Position numbers and translations under genes: made by a program. From Streptomyces sp. TLI_105 (lineage in GTDB: Bacteria; Actinomycetota; Actinomycetes; Streptomycetales; Streptomycetaceae), in NCBI RefSeq assembly GCF_900105415.1, contig NZ_FNSM01000001.1, forward strand, positions 4,981,001 to 5,045,000: a stretch of 64,000 bases of DNA. Reading direction: 5' to 3'. Shown in pieces: positions 9,266 through 16,332 of the stretch; within the stretch, counting starts at the first letter, position 1; each line of letters starts with the position of its first letter. The notes below the pieces were generated by a model. The model was not told the DNA's origin. It saw nothing but the letters and a program-made list of their open reading frames with translations, and did no database searches.

Positions 9266-9856
9266 ATGGGGAACTCACGGGCGTACGCCGTCTTCAGGAC
9301 CACCGACGCCGACGAGGCGTACGCGCGGGCGCGGCGGCTCGTCGCGCTGCTCGCGGAGGTCGAGGACGAGGCGTACGTCGAGGCCGAGGTCCGTACCGTC
9401 GGGGAAGCGCGGCGGATCGCGCGGCTGCTGCCGGACGCGGCCGTCGACCGGGTGGAGGCCGCCTGCGACCCGGTGACGGGGGAGTACCTCGACCTCGACC
9501 TCGTCCTCGACGCGGCGGGCGACGACGAGATCCGCGCCGAACTCCCCCTCTGCCTCTCCGCCGAGGTGCCCGCGGCGACCGTCGGGCCCGAGCTGGTCCG
9601 GGCCCTCGGGGACGGCCCCAGCGGCGTCGACTGGCACGGCCGGTGGCCGGACGACCCCGAGACGGGCGCACGCGGCTTCGGGAAGTACGACGGCGTGCAG
9701 CTCGTCCTGCACGGGGACCGGGCCCGGATCGACGCGTGGACCCCGCACCACACCGTCTTCCTGCACCTCGACAAGTGGGCCGACCTCCCCCGGGCGCGGA
9801 AGCTCGCCGCCCGCGCCGGCTGTGAGGTCCTCGGGGACGTCCAGATCGGCTGGTAA
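9266..9856 (+). CDS. Hypothetical protein
   Basis: A 196-residue acidic soluble protein, starting at ATG 9266 (an upstream in-frame start at 9242 adds only eight residues). It has strong coding bias and begins MGNSRAYAVFRTTDADEAY. An alternating pattern of charged and hydrophobic residues suggests a mixed alpha/beta fold, with VFLHLDKWADLPRARKLAAR near the end. I recognise no catalytic motif, signal peptide or membrane segment. It converges with the sigma-factor gene and a bidirectional hairpin separates them. Confidence 0.65.
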   Translation: MGNSRAYAVFRTTDADEAYARARRLVALLAEVEDEAYVEAEVRTVGEARRIARLLPDAAVDRVEAACDPVTGEYLDLDLVLDAAGDDEIRAELPLCLSAEVPAATVGPELVRALGDGPSGVDWHGRWPDDPETGARGFGKYDGVQLVLHGDRARIDAWTPHHTVFLHLDKWADLPRARKLAARAGCEVLGDVQIGW

Positions 9857-9927
9857 CCCGGGCCGTTCCGGATGCCGGTCTCCCACCGCCCTTCCCCCGG
9901 CCGCCCCTCGGGCCTCGTTCCGCGACG

Positions 9928-9974
9928 GCGGAGGGCCCGTCCAGGGTCCTCAGACCGTGAACGGGCCCTTCCGC
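9928..9974. terminator. Bidirectional terminator hairpin
   Basis: GCGGAGGGCCCGT and ACGGGCCCTTCCGC pair around a 20-base loop between two convergent genes. It would end both the 9266-9856 gene and the sigma-factor transcript. Confidence 0.6.
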
Positions 9975-10008
9975 GGCCGCTTCGGAGGCTCGGCGGTGCC
10001 GGTGGAGA

Positions 10009-10905
10009 TCACTCCTCCAGCGTCAGCCCGCGCCGCAGCCGGCCGAGGGTGCGGGAGAGCAGCCGGGACACGTGCATCTGCGAGATGCCGAGTTCCGCGC
10101 CGATCTCCGACTGGGTGAGGCCGGAGACGAAGCGGAGGGAGAGGATCTGCCGCTCGCGGGCGGGCAGCGAGGCGATCATCGGCTTGAGGGAGGCGATGTA
10201 CTCGATGCCGGTGAGGCCGTGGTCCTCGTAGCCGAGCCGGTCGGCGAGCGCGGCCTCGCCGCCGGCGCCGTCCTCCTCGTCGGGCTGTGCGTCGAGCGAG
10301 GCCGCCGTGTAGGCGTTGCTGGCGGCCATGCCCTCGACGACCTCCTGCTGCTCGATGCCGAGCTCCTCGGCGAGTTCGGCGACGGTCGGGGCGCGGTCGA
10401 GGCGCTGGGCGAGCGCGTCCCCGGCCTTGGCGAGGTCGAGCCGGAGCTCCTGGAGCCTGCGGGGCACGTGCACGGACCACGAGGTGTCGCGGAAGAAGCG
10501 CTTGATCTCGCCGATGATCGTCGGCATCGCGAAGGTCGGGAACTCGACGCCCCGGGTCAGCTCGAAGCGGTCGATCGCCTTGATGAGGCCGATGGTGCCG
10601 ACCTGGACGATGTCCTCCATGGGTTCGCTGCGGGTGCCGAACCGGGCGGCGGCGAACCTGACGAGGGCGAGATTGAGTTCGACGAGGGTGTTGCGGACAT
10701 ACGCGTATTCATGGGTGCCCTCCTCCAGCTCGGAGAGCCGGGCGAAGAGCTGCTTCGACAGGGCGCGGGCGTCGACCGGTCCGATCCGGTCGAGCGGCAT
10801 GTCGAGCAGTCGGTCGGGCAGTTCGACCACAGGGGGGACAGGGTGCTGGGGGAGCGCTGCCGACGGCGCGTCGGGGGTACGCGGGGCGTCGAGCCGGGGT
10901 GACAT
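10009..10905 (-). CDS. sigI: SigB/SigF-type RNA polymerase sigma factor
   Basis: A 298-residue group 3 sigma factor. Region 2 carries EDIVQVGTIGLIKAIDRFE and EFPTFAMPTIIGEIKRFFRD, region 3 follows from VPRRLQELRL, and region 4 has SLRFVSGLTQSEIGAELG then SQMHVSRLLSRTL as the helix-turn-helix that reads the -35. ATG 10905 is chosen because AGAAGGAG lies just upstream; the longer frame to 10950 has no such site. It diverges from an STAS antagonist and an anti-sigma kinase, as in the S. coelicolor sigI locus, hence the symbol. It probably serves a stress or envelope regulon controlled by partner switching. Confidence 0.9.
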   Translation of the reverse strand: MSPRLDAPRTPDAPSAALPQHPVPPVVELPDRLLDMPLDRIGPVDARALSKQLFARLSELEEGTHEYAYVRNTLVELNLALVRFAAARFGTRSEPMEDIVQVGTIGLIKAIDRFELTRGVEFPTFAMPTIIGEIKRFFRDTSWSVHVPRRLQELRLDLAKAGDALAQRLDRAPTVAELAEELGIEQQEVVEGMAASNAYTAASLDAQPDEEDGAGGEAALADRLGYEDHGLTGIEYIASLKPMIASLPARERQILSLRFVSGLTQSEIGAELGISQMHVSRLLSRTLGRLRRGLTLEE

Positions 10906-11074
10906 GGGTCTCCTTCTGGTGCTTCTCGCTGCGGTTTGCGGCGCCTCCAAAGCCGGCCGGGTCGGACGTTCCCTTCTAGCCCTACCCGGTCGACCCGGAT
11001 GGTTGCAAGTGGCAATAATCCCTTTTGTGTCGATATGTGCGGTACCTCATGTGCATCGGAGGGCATGCCGCTTG

Positions 11075-11080
11075 TAGGGT
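11075..11080 (+). promoter_or_regulatory. Probable -10 box for the antagonist/anti-sigma operon
   Basis: TAGGGT matches the Streptomyces vegetative -10 consensus and lies 46 bp before ATG 11127, giving a short leader with GAAAGAGG as ribosome site. No good -35 is visible, so an activator may be needed. Confidence 0.4.
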
Positions 11081-11126
11081 TCGGGGCACGTCAGTCGGCA
11101 TCCGCGAGAGCGAAAGAGGCACGGCC

Positions 11127-11495
11127 ATGGACCGCCAGCACATCGGCAGCGCGCCGCCCGCGCGACTGCGGGTCGAGGTCCGGGACGTGGCGGGGAGCAC
11201 GCTCCTCACGCCCGTCGGTGAGCTCGATCACCACACCGCCGACCTGCTGCGCACCCCCCTGGACGACGCCCTCGACGAGGGCAGCGCACGGCTCGTCGTC
11301 GATTGCTCGGGCCTGGAGTTCTGCGATTCGACCGGGCTCAACGTGCTGCTCGGCGCCCGGCTGAGGGCGGACGCCGCCGGCGGCGGCGTCCATCTGGTGG
11401 CGATGCCGCCCGCGGTGGCCCGGGTGTTCCACATCACGGGCGCGGACGCCGTCTTCACCGTCCACGAGACGCTCGACACGGCGCTCCCGGGCTGA
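11127..11495 (+). CDS. STAS-domain anti-sigma factor antagonist
   Basis: A 122-residue single-domain STAS protein. The phosphorylation site is in LEFCDSTGLNVLLGAR, where the serine of DSTG would be phosphorylated by the anti-sigma kinase and dephosphorylated to free the antagonist. The upstream strand LTPVGELDHHTA is also typical. In the unphosphorylated state such proteins bind the anti-sigma factor and release the sigma factor. ATG 11127 follows GAAAGAGGCAC. The anti-sigma gene begins 92 bp downstream and the sigma gene diverges upstream, so all three switch partners lie together. Confidence 0.92.
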   Translation: MDRQHIGSAPPARLRVEVRDVAGSTLLTPVGELDHHTADLLRTPLDDALDEGSARLVVDCSGLEFCDSTGLNVLLGARLRADAAGGGVHLVAMPPAVARVFHITGADAVFTVHETLDTALPG

Positions 11496-11587
11496 GGCCG
11501 CCCTTCCGCACGACCGCTCGGCCAGGCATCTGCGATGCCCGTACATTCCGTCCCCTCCGTCCCGTCGATAGGTGAGGTGAAGCGTTG

Positions 11588-12007
11588 ATGGACCAAGCTT
11601 CCGACGTCCGTACGCTCGCCCTCGGCGAGACCAGCGGCACCGTGCCGCTCGCGCGTGACTTCACGCGGACGGCGCTCCACGAGTGGGGGTGGCTGCCGGC
11701 CGCCACCGCCGACCGCAGGGCCGCCGCCGAGGACGTCCTGCTCGTCGTCTCCGAGCTCGTCACCAACGCCTGTCTGCACGCCGAGGGCCCCGAGCGGCTG
11801 CGCGTCCTGCGGATGCCCGGGGCGCTGCGCCTCGAAGTCACCGACCGCGGCGCCGGGCAGCCCGCGCCGCGCACCCCGCACCGGTCCGGACGGCCGGGCG
11901 GGCACGGCATGTTCATCGTGCAGCGGCTCTGCCTGGACTGGGGCATCGACCGCACCCCGGGAGCCCCCGGCAAGACGGTCTGGGCCGAACTGGCCGCACC
12001 GGCATAG
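11588..12007 (+). CDS. RsbW-like anti-sigma serine kinase (HATPase_c)
   Basis: A 139-residue GHKL ATPase. The N box is VSELVTNACLHAEG, the G1 box LEVTDRGAGQPAP, and the G2 box RPGGHGMFIVQRL. Such proteins hold the sigma factor inactive and phosphorylate the STAS antagonist. ATG 11588 has GGTGAGGTG about 9 nt upstream; a TTG at 11585 directly precedes it in frame and is less likely. It lies downstream of the antagonist and divergent from the sigma gene. The nearest downstream genes are the exported-protein operon, which could be a target but shows no clear SigB-type promoter. Confidence 0.9.
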   Translation: MDQASDVRTLALGETSGTVPLARDFTRTALHEWGWLPAATADRRAAAEDVLLVVSELVTNACLHAEGPERLRVLRMPGALRLEVTDRGAGQPAPRTPHRSGRPGGHGMFIVQRLCLDWGIDRTPGAPGKTVWAELAAPA

Positions 12008-12117
12008 GACCTTCACAAGTCCGCGCGTTCCCCTGCCTTCCCTCCGCAAGGTCTCGGGCGTACCTTGACGCCCAATCTGAAAGACCGTCAGTTTCGTTGC
12101 GGTGAGGGGTGCTCGGG

Positions 12118-12810
12118 GTGTCCAAGGTGCCGAACCGGAGGAGAACGACCGCCGTGCTCACGGCGGCGGCCGCGGTGGCGGGCGCGACCGTGCTGGCCGG
12201 AGCGCCGGCCGCCCAGGCGGTCGTCGTCGACGTCGACTACGCCTGCGAGACGAAGATCGGGCCCAAGAGCGCCGTCTCGCCCGTCGACATCAAGGCCGTG
12301 AAGAGCGGCGGCGGCTACACGATCACCATGTCGTTCGAGAAAGGGGTCTCCGACAGCCCGGTCGAGCTCCCCAAGGGCGTCATGACCCCGCGCGCCGAGC
12401 TCGTCCTCGGCGGGGACGCGAGCGGCACGGTGAAGGTCACGGGGACGCCGAACACGGCCGCCATCCCGCCCGACACCCCCATCAAGATCGGCACGCTGAC
12501 CGGCACGTTCACCCCGAAGAAGAACGGCAAGGTCACCTTCACGGCGGGCACCCTCACCGTGCACGCCCTCGGCATGGACGCGGCCGTCTGCACCCCGAAG
12601 AACAACCCGAAGCCGTCACTGGAACTCCAGGTCACCGGCGTCTCCGGCGGCGGCTCGGGGGACGCCGCCCCGCCGCCCGCCACCGACGGCGACCAGCTGC
12701 CCAAGACCGGCCCACTGGACTCCGCCCTGGCGCTCGGCACCCTCGGCGGCACCGTCCTGCTGACCGGCGCCGCCGGAGTCCTCTGGCTCACGCGGCGCAC
12801 GGCACGCTGA
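12118..12810 (+). CDS. Exported cell-surface protein with LPKTG sorting signal, surface operon gene 1
   Basis: A 230-residue secreted protein. Residues 1-35 form a signal peptide (arginines, AVLTAAAAVAGATVLAGA, cleavage near AQA). The core is one copy of a beta-rich domain of about 130 residues with one Cys near each end (DYACETK and AAVCTPK), containing KGVSDSPVELPKGV and SGTVKVTG. The C terminus has a linker, LPKTG, a hydrophobic stretch and a final RRTAR, the form of a sortase substrate. GTG 12118 is preferred because GTGAGGGG lies about 8 nt upstream; GTG 12109 is also in frame. The stop overlaps the next start by one base. The same domain occurs twice more in the fourth gene. Confidence 0.85.
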   Translation: MSKVPNRRRTTAVLTAAAAVAGATVLAGAPAAQAVVVDVDYACETKIGPKSAVSPVDIKAVKSGGGYTITMSFEKGVSDSPVELPKGVMTPRAELVLGGDASGTVKVTGTPNTAAIPPDTPIKIGTLTGTFTPKKNGKVTFTAGTLTVHALGMDAAVCTPKNNPKPSLELQVTGVSGGGSGDAAPPPATDGDQLPKTGPLDSALALGTLGGTVLLTGAAGVLWLTRRTAR

Positions 12811-13718
12811 TGCGGACGGCGGACCGCGCCGGGACCCGGACGGCGGCACACCGTGGCCGCAGGACGGCCGCCCGCTCCGGGCTCGTGGCCGCCGTGGCCG
12901 CCCTCCTCGGCGCGGTCGCGGCGGCGCCCCCCGGCACCGGGGGCTGGACGGCGGCGCCCGCCGCCGGACGGCCGTACGCCTACCTGGAGGGCCCGGCGGG
13001 CAGCGTCCTCCAGGACACCCTGTCGGTCACCAACCCCGGCACCGCGCCCCTCACCGTCCGCCTCACCGGCCAGGGCGCCCCGGTGTCCTTCGCCGCGCGG
13101 ACCGTGCACGTCCCCGCCAGGACCCGGGCCGACGTGCCCTTCGCCGTGACCGTCACCGCCGACACCCCGCCCGGCGAACACCGCGGCACCGTCCGCGCCA
13201 CGGCCGCCGGCCGGGAGGTCCGCGTCGACCTGCGGCTACGGGTCAGCGGACCGCGCCTCGCCGCGCTCACCGTCGAGGACGTCCACCTCGACGGGACCAC
13301 CGGCACCGTCCGCTACACCCTGGTCAACCGCGGCACCACGGTCCTCGCCCCGCGCCTCGCGGTCCGCGCCGAGGGCCTCCTCGGCACCGTCCTCGACCGG
13401 CCGGACCGCGCCCTGCCCCTCACCCTCCGCCCCGGCGAGCGGGCCACCCGGACCGAACCCTGGCCCGACCCGCCCGCCCTCGACTCCGTCACCGTCCGGC
13501 TGACGGCCACCGCACCGGGCGCCGCCCCGGCCACCGCCCGCGCCGAAGCCGCCTTCGCCTCGGGCCCCGCGCTCGCCGGCGCCGCCGGGCTGCTCCTGGC
13601 GGCGGCGGGCGGCGCCGGACTCGCGGCGCGGCGGCGCGGCAGGTCCCGCAGGGCCTGTCCGACCCCGATCCGCCGGACAGGCCCTGCCCGGCGAGCCCCG
13701 GCGGGAGCGACGCCATGA
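12810..13718 (+). CDS. Exported membrane-anchored protein with immunoglobulin-like (DUF916/WxL-binding-like) domains
   Basis: A 302-residue protein with an arginine-rich start and hydrophobic signal segment (about residues 20-40). Two beta-sandwich domains follow, with features such as YAYLEGPAGSVLQDTLSVTN, VTVTADTPPGEHRGTVRA and VRYTLVNRGTTVLAPRLAVR. That pattern (sandwich, second sandwich, one C-terminal membrane helix LAGAAGLLLAAAGGAGLAA, basic tail) resembles the DUF916 proteins that pair with WxL surface proteins in Firmicutes, though this is likeness of layout only. The last 25 or so codons overlap a perfect inverted repeat (13648-13687), so the C-terminal tail is partly encoded by a hairpin. 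Starts overlap on both sides (TGATG, ATGA). Confidence 0.75.
   Translation: MRTADRAGTRTAAHRGRRTAARSGLVAAVAALLGAVAAAPPGTGGWTAAPAAGRPYAYLEGPAGSVLQDTLSVTNPGTAPLTVRLTGQGAPVSFAARTVHVPARTRADVPFAVTVTADTPPGEHRGTVRATAAGREVRVDLRLRVSGPRLAALTVEDVHLDGTTGTVRYTLVNRGTTVLAPRLAVRAEGLLGTVLDRPDRALPLTLRPGERATRTEPWPDPPALDSVTVRLTATAPGAAPATARAEAAFASGPALAGAAGLLLAAAGGAGLAARRRGRSRRACPTPIRRTGPARRAPAGATP
13648..13687. repeat. Inverted repeat inside the 3' end of a coding sequence
   Basis: GCAGGGCCTGTCCG and CGGACAGGCCCTGC are perfect 14-bp arms around a 12-base loop, within the last codons of the preceding gene. The core GGGCCTGTCCG/GGACAGGCCC recurs in the hairpin at 23873-23891. It may lower expression of the two downstream genes by partial termination. 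Confidence 0.7.
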
Positions 13719-14773
13719 GGACGATCCGTACGGCCGCCGCCCTCCTCACCGCCCTCGCCCTCGCCCTGCTGCCCACCGCCCCCGCGGCCACGGCGGCCCC
13801 GGGGCCGGTGGTCGAGCTCTCGAAGACCGAGGGCGGCAAGGGCGGCGAGATCACCGTCAGCGGCAGCGGCTGGAAGCCCGGCGCGCTGCTCATGCTCCTG
13901 GTCTGCGGCCAGGGCGCCCCCGGCAAGGGCGTCATCGGCGGCACCAACTCCTGCGCCAACGCCGAGGGCCGGGCCGCCACCGTCGACGCCAGGGGTGCGT
14001 TCAGCACGAAGCTCCCCGTCGCCGAACCGCCCAAGCCCTGCCCCTGCGTGGTGCACGTCGCAGGGGTCACCGGACAACAGGACGCCGTCGACAAGGAGTT
14101 CACGGTCGCCGGTCACCCCACGGCCCCCCTCCCCGAGGCCTCTGGCGACGGCCGTCTCGCCGTCCTCGCCGCCGTCCGGCTCGACGGCTCCAGCGGGCTC
14201 CTCACCTGGTTCGGGGCGCCCCCGCGCCGCGAGGTCGTCCTCACCGTCGGCAACCTCGGCCCGGCCCCCGTCAAGGACCCGGTCTTCCAGGTCGGCACCA
14301 GCCACGGCGTCTTCGCCCCGCAGTACGAGGAACGCCAGTGGCGCGGCACGATCGAACCCGGCAGGAAGGCCCTGATCCGCCTCCCCGCCGAGCTCGCCGC
14401 CGGCGCGCACGGCGACTACCAGGTCTCCGTGAGGTACGCGGGCAAGGTCCTCGTCGAGCAGCCCTGGGGCGTCGGCAGGCCCTGGGGCGTGACCCTCTTC
14501 TGGGTGCTCCTCGCCGTCGTGGTGCCCGCCGCGCTGTTCCGGATCGGCATGGCCGTGGTCGACCGCGCGCGGCCCGCTTCCGCGGCCGCCCGGGCCTCGG
14601 CCCCCAGGACCCGGACGAGGGCGCGCCCGCGTCGGCGCGCCCCGGCCCGTACACCCGCTTCCGCCCCCGCACCGGGGGACGGGGAGACGACCGCGGCCCT
14701 GCCGTGGTTCAGCCCTGACTCCGCACCGTCAGCGCCAGAGAGCAGCAGCCCGACGACGAAGGGACAGGTGTGA
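13715..14773 (+). CDS. Exported membrane protein, surface operon gene 3 (neocarzinostatin-like N-terminal domain)
   Basis: A 352-residue protein with signal peptide AALLTALALALLPTAPAATAA. The first domain (about 35-130) reads VVELSKTEGGKGGEITVSGSG, with cysteines in LLVCGQG, TNSCANAEG and KPCPCVVHV, a pattern like neocarzinostatin/macromomycin-type domains. A second domain follows (VVLTVGNLGPAPVKDPVFQVG), then a transmembrane helix LFWVLLAVVVPAALFRIGMAV near residue 250 and a cytoplasmic tail rich in Arg, Ala and Pro. The ATG overlaps the previous stop by 4 bp and its own stop overlaps the next start by 4 bp. It has no sorting signal, so it is likely a membrane-tethered partner of the two sortase-type proteins. 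Confidence 0.75.
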   Translation: MRTIRTAAALLTALALALLPTAPAATAAPGPVVELSKTEGGKGGEITVSGSGWKPGALLMLLVCGQGAPGKGVIGGTNSCANAEGRAATVDARGAFSTKLPVAEPPKPCPCVVHVAGVTGQQDAVDKEFTVAGHPTAPLPEASGDGRLAVLAAVRLDGSSGLLTWFGAPPRREVVLTVGNLGPAPVKDPVFQVGTSHGVFAPQYEERQWRGTIEPGRKALIRLPAELAAGAHGDYQVSVRYAGKVLVEQPWGVGRPWGVTLFWVLLAVVVPAALFRIGMAVVDRARPASAAARASAPRTRTRARPRRRAPARTPASAPAPGDGETTAALPWFSPDSAPSAPESSSPTTKGQV

Positions 14774-16269
14774 GTACGCAACGGAGGATGAGCGCGGCCG
14801 GAGTCGCGCTGATGCTCGGCGGCGCGGGGATCCTGTGTGCCGCCGGGCCCGCCCGGGCCGCCGAGGTGGGTTACGCGACGGAGTGCATCCCGCCGTCGAT
14901 CTCGGGCCTTCCGCCCGTGCAGGGCACGACGAAGGTGCTGATCACCGCGCCGGCGGAGGCCAAGGTCGGCGACGAGGTCGAGATCGTCTGGAAGACGGTC
15001 CAGGCCGCCTCGAAGAACCCCGACGTGCTCGACCTCGACAAGGACACGGTGAAGCCGACCGGCGTCCTCACCGTCGGCGGCGCGGGGAGCGGGACCGTCG
15101 CGGTGGAGGGACCGCGGCAGAACCCGCCGATCCCCAAGAACTCCCCGATGGTCCTGCCCGACATGAAGGGGAAGCTGAAGCTGGAGAAGGCGGGCGAGAT
15201 CACGCTGACGCCCGGCAAGTACACGATCAACGTCTCCAAGCCCCTGTCGACGGACACCAAGTGCTCCCCGAAGGAGACGGTGCCGGTCGGCGCGACGATC
15301 AAGGTCACGGACGGGGGAGGGAGCACGACCTCGGGCGGCACCACGTCCGGCGGTACGACGACGTCCGGGGGTACGACGACGTCCGGGGGTACGACGACGT
15401 CCGGAGGAACCACCACGTCGGGCGGTTCGACCACCACGTCGGGCGGTACGACGACCTCGGGCGGCTCCTCCGACTCCGGCGGTACGAGTTCCACGGTCGG
15501 CGGCACCACCACCTCCGGCGGTACGAGTTCCACCGGCGGCGGCTCGAACAACACCGGCGGCGCCGCGACGAGCTCCTCCGGCGGAACGGGCGGCACCGGG
15601 GGCGACTCCGGCGGCGGGCAGACCGACTTCCCCGGCAAGCAGGTCGCGGTCCAGTTCGCCTGCCAGCCCCCCGGCCCCACCTCGATCGCCTCCAAGGTGA
15701 CGATCGACGCCAGGAAGAACGGCAACGGCTACGACCTCACGGTCAAGACCGCCAAGGGCGTCATGGACAGCCCGGCGGCCCTGCCCGCCGGCGCCCTCAA
15801 GCCGTCCATGGCGGTCAAGCTCGGCGGCGCCGACAGCGGAACGGTGAAGGTCACCGGCCCCGCCAACGCGGCCCCCCTCGAAGCGGGCAAGCCGGTCGAC
15901 CTGCCCGACATGAAGGGCACCTACACCCCGGGAGCGACGGGCAAGTCCACCCTCAGCCCCGGCGCGCTCACCATCAGCGTCTCGCTCGGCGGCTCGCCGA
16001 TCGTCATCCCCTGCCAGGTCAAGGGCGCCGTCCAGGCCTCCCTGGAGCTGGACACGAGCAAGCAGGCCGGCGGCGCCTCCGGCGGCTCCGACGGCGGGAC
16101 GGCCTCGGGCACCACCACGGGCTCCGGCGGCTCCGACGGCGGGAACCTCGCCCACACCGGCGCCGAGAACGACGGCGCCCTGCGCGCCCTCGCCCTCGTC
16201 GCGGGCACGGTCGTCCTGGTCGGCGGCGCGGTCTTCACCTTCACCCCCTGGGCGCGTCTCAGGCGGTGA
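14770..16269 (+). CDS. Two-domain surface protein with Gly/Thr/Ser repeat linker and LAHTG sorting signal
   Basis: A 499-residue protein. A signal peptide ends near residue 35 (PARAAEVG). Two copies of the domain seen in gene 1 follow, at about 38-180 and 290-420; each has bordering cysteines (ATECIPP/TKCSPK and FACQPP/IPCQVK) and the block SGTVAVEG or SGTVKVTG. A linker of about 90 residues built of GGTTTS units separates them. The C terminus is NLAHTG, a hydrophobic helix and ARLRR, matching the LAxTG signal recognised by class E sortases of Streptomyces. The GTG overlaps the previous stop by 4 bp. It is likely the major wall-anchored product of the operon. Confidence 0.85.
   Translation: MSTQRRMSAAGVALMLGGAGILCAAGPARAAEVGYATECIPPSISGLPPVQGTTKVLITAPAEAKVGDEVEIVWKTVQAASKNPDVLDLDKDTVKPTGVLTVGGAGSGTVAVEGPRQNPPIPKNSPMVLPDMKGKLKLEKAGEITLTPGKYTINVSKPLSTDTKCSPKETVPVGATIKVTDGGGSTTSGGTTSGGTTTSGGTTTSGGTTTSGGTTTSGGSTTTSGGTTTSGGSSDSGGTSSTVGGTTTSGGTSSTGGGSNNTGGAATSSSGGTGGTGGDSGGGQTDFPGKQVAVQFACQPPGPTSIASKVTIDARKNGNGYDLTVKTAKGVMDSPAALPAGALKPSMAVKLGGADSGTVKVTGPANAAPLEAGKPVDLPDMKGTYTPGATGKSTLSPGALTISVSLGGSPIVIPCQVKGAVQASLELDTSKQAGGASGGSDGGTASGTTTGSGGSDGGNLAHTGAENDGALRALALVAGTVVLVGGAVFTFTPWARLRR
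15328..15480 (+). repeat. 18-bp coding minisatellite (GGTTTS units)
   Basis: About seven to eight direct repeats of a unit like GGCGGTACGACGACGTCC encode Gly-Gly-Thr-Thr-Thr-Ser steps of the linker. The central copies are almost identical in DNA, which points to recent slippage or recombination; the outer copies have drifted. Confidence 0.85.
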
Positions 16270-16275
16270 GGAACG

Positions 16276-16318
16276 ACGGAGGGCCCGTCGCACCGGTGCG
16301 GTGCGACGGGCCCTCCGT
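16276..16318. terminator. Bidirectional terminator
   Basis: A perfect 19-bp stem (ACGGAGGGCCCGTCGCACC and its complement) around a 5-base loop lies between the convergent surface operon and the POT transporter gene. It should end transcripts from both sides. Confidence 0.8.
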
Positions 16319-16332
16319 GCGGGCGGGTGACG

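Noticed and set aside
10906..11126. SigB-type promoters (GNNT-N15-GGGTA) between the sigma and STAS genes
   Set aside because: GGGTAG occurs on the minus strand near 10980, but no GNNT box at 14-16 bp was found; kept as unproven.
12118..16269. Sortase gene within the surface operon
   Set aside because: None of the four proteins has the TLxTC-type sortase motif; a sortase must be encoded elsewhere.
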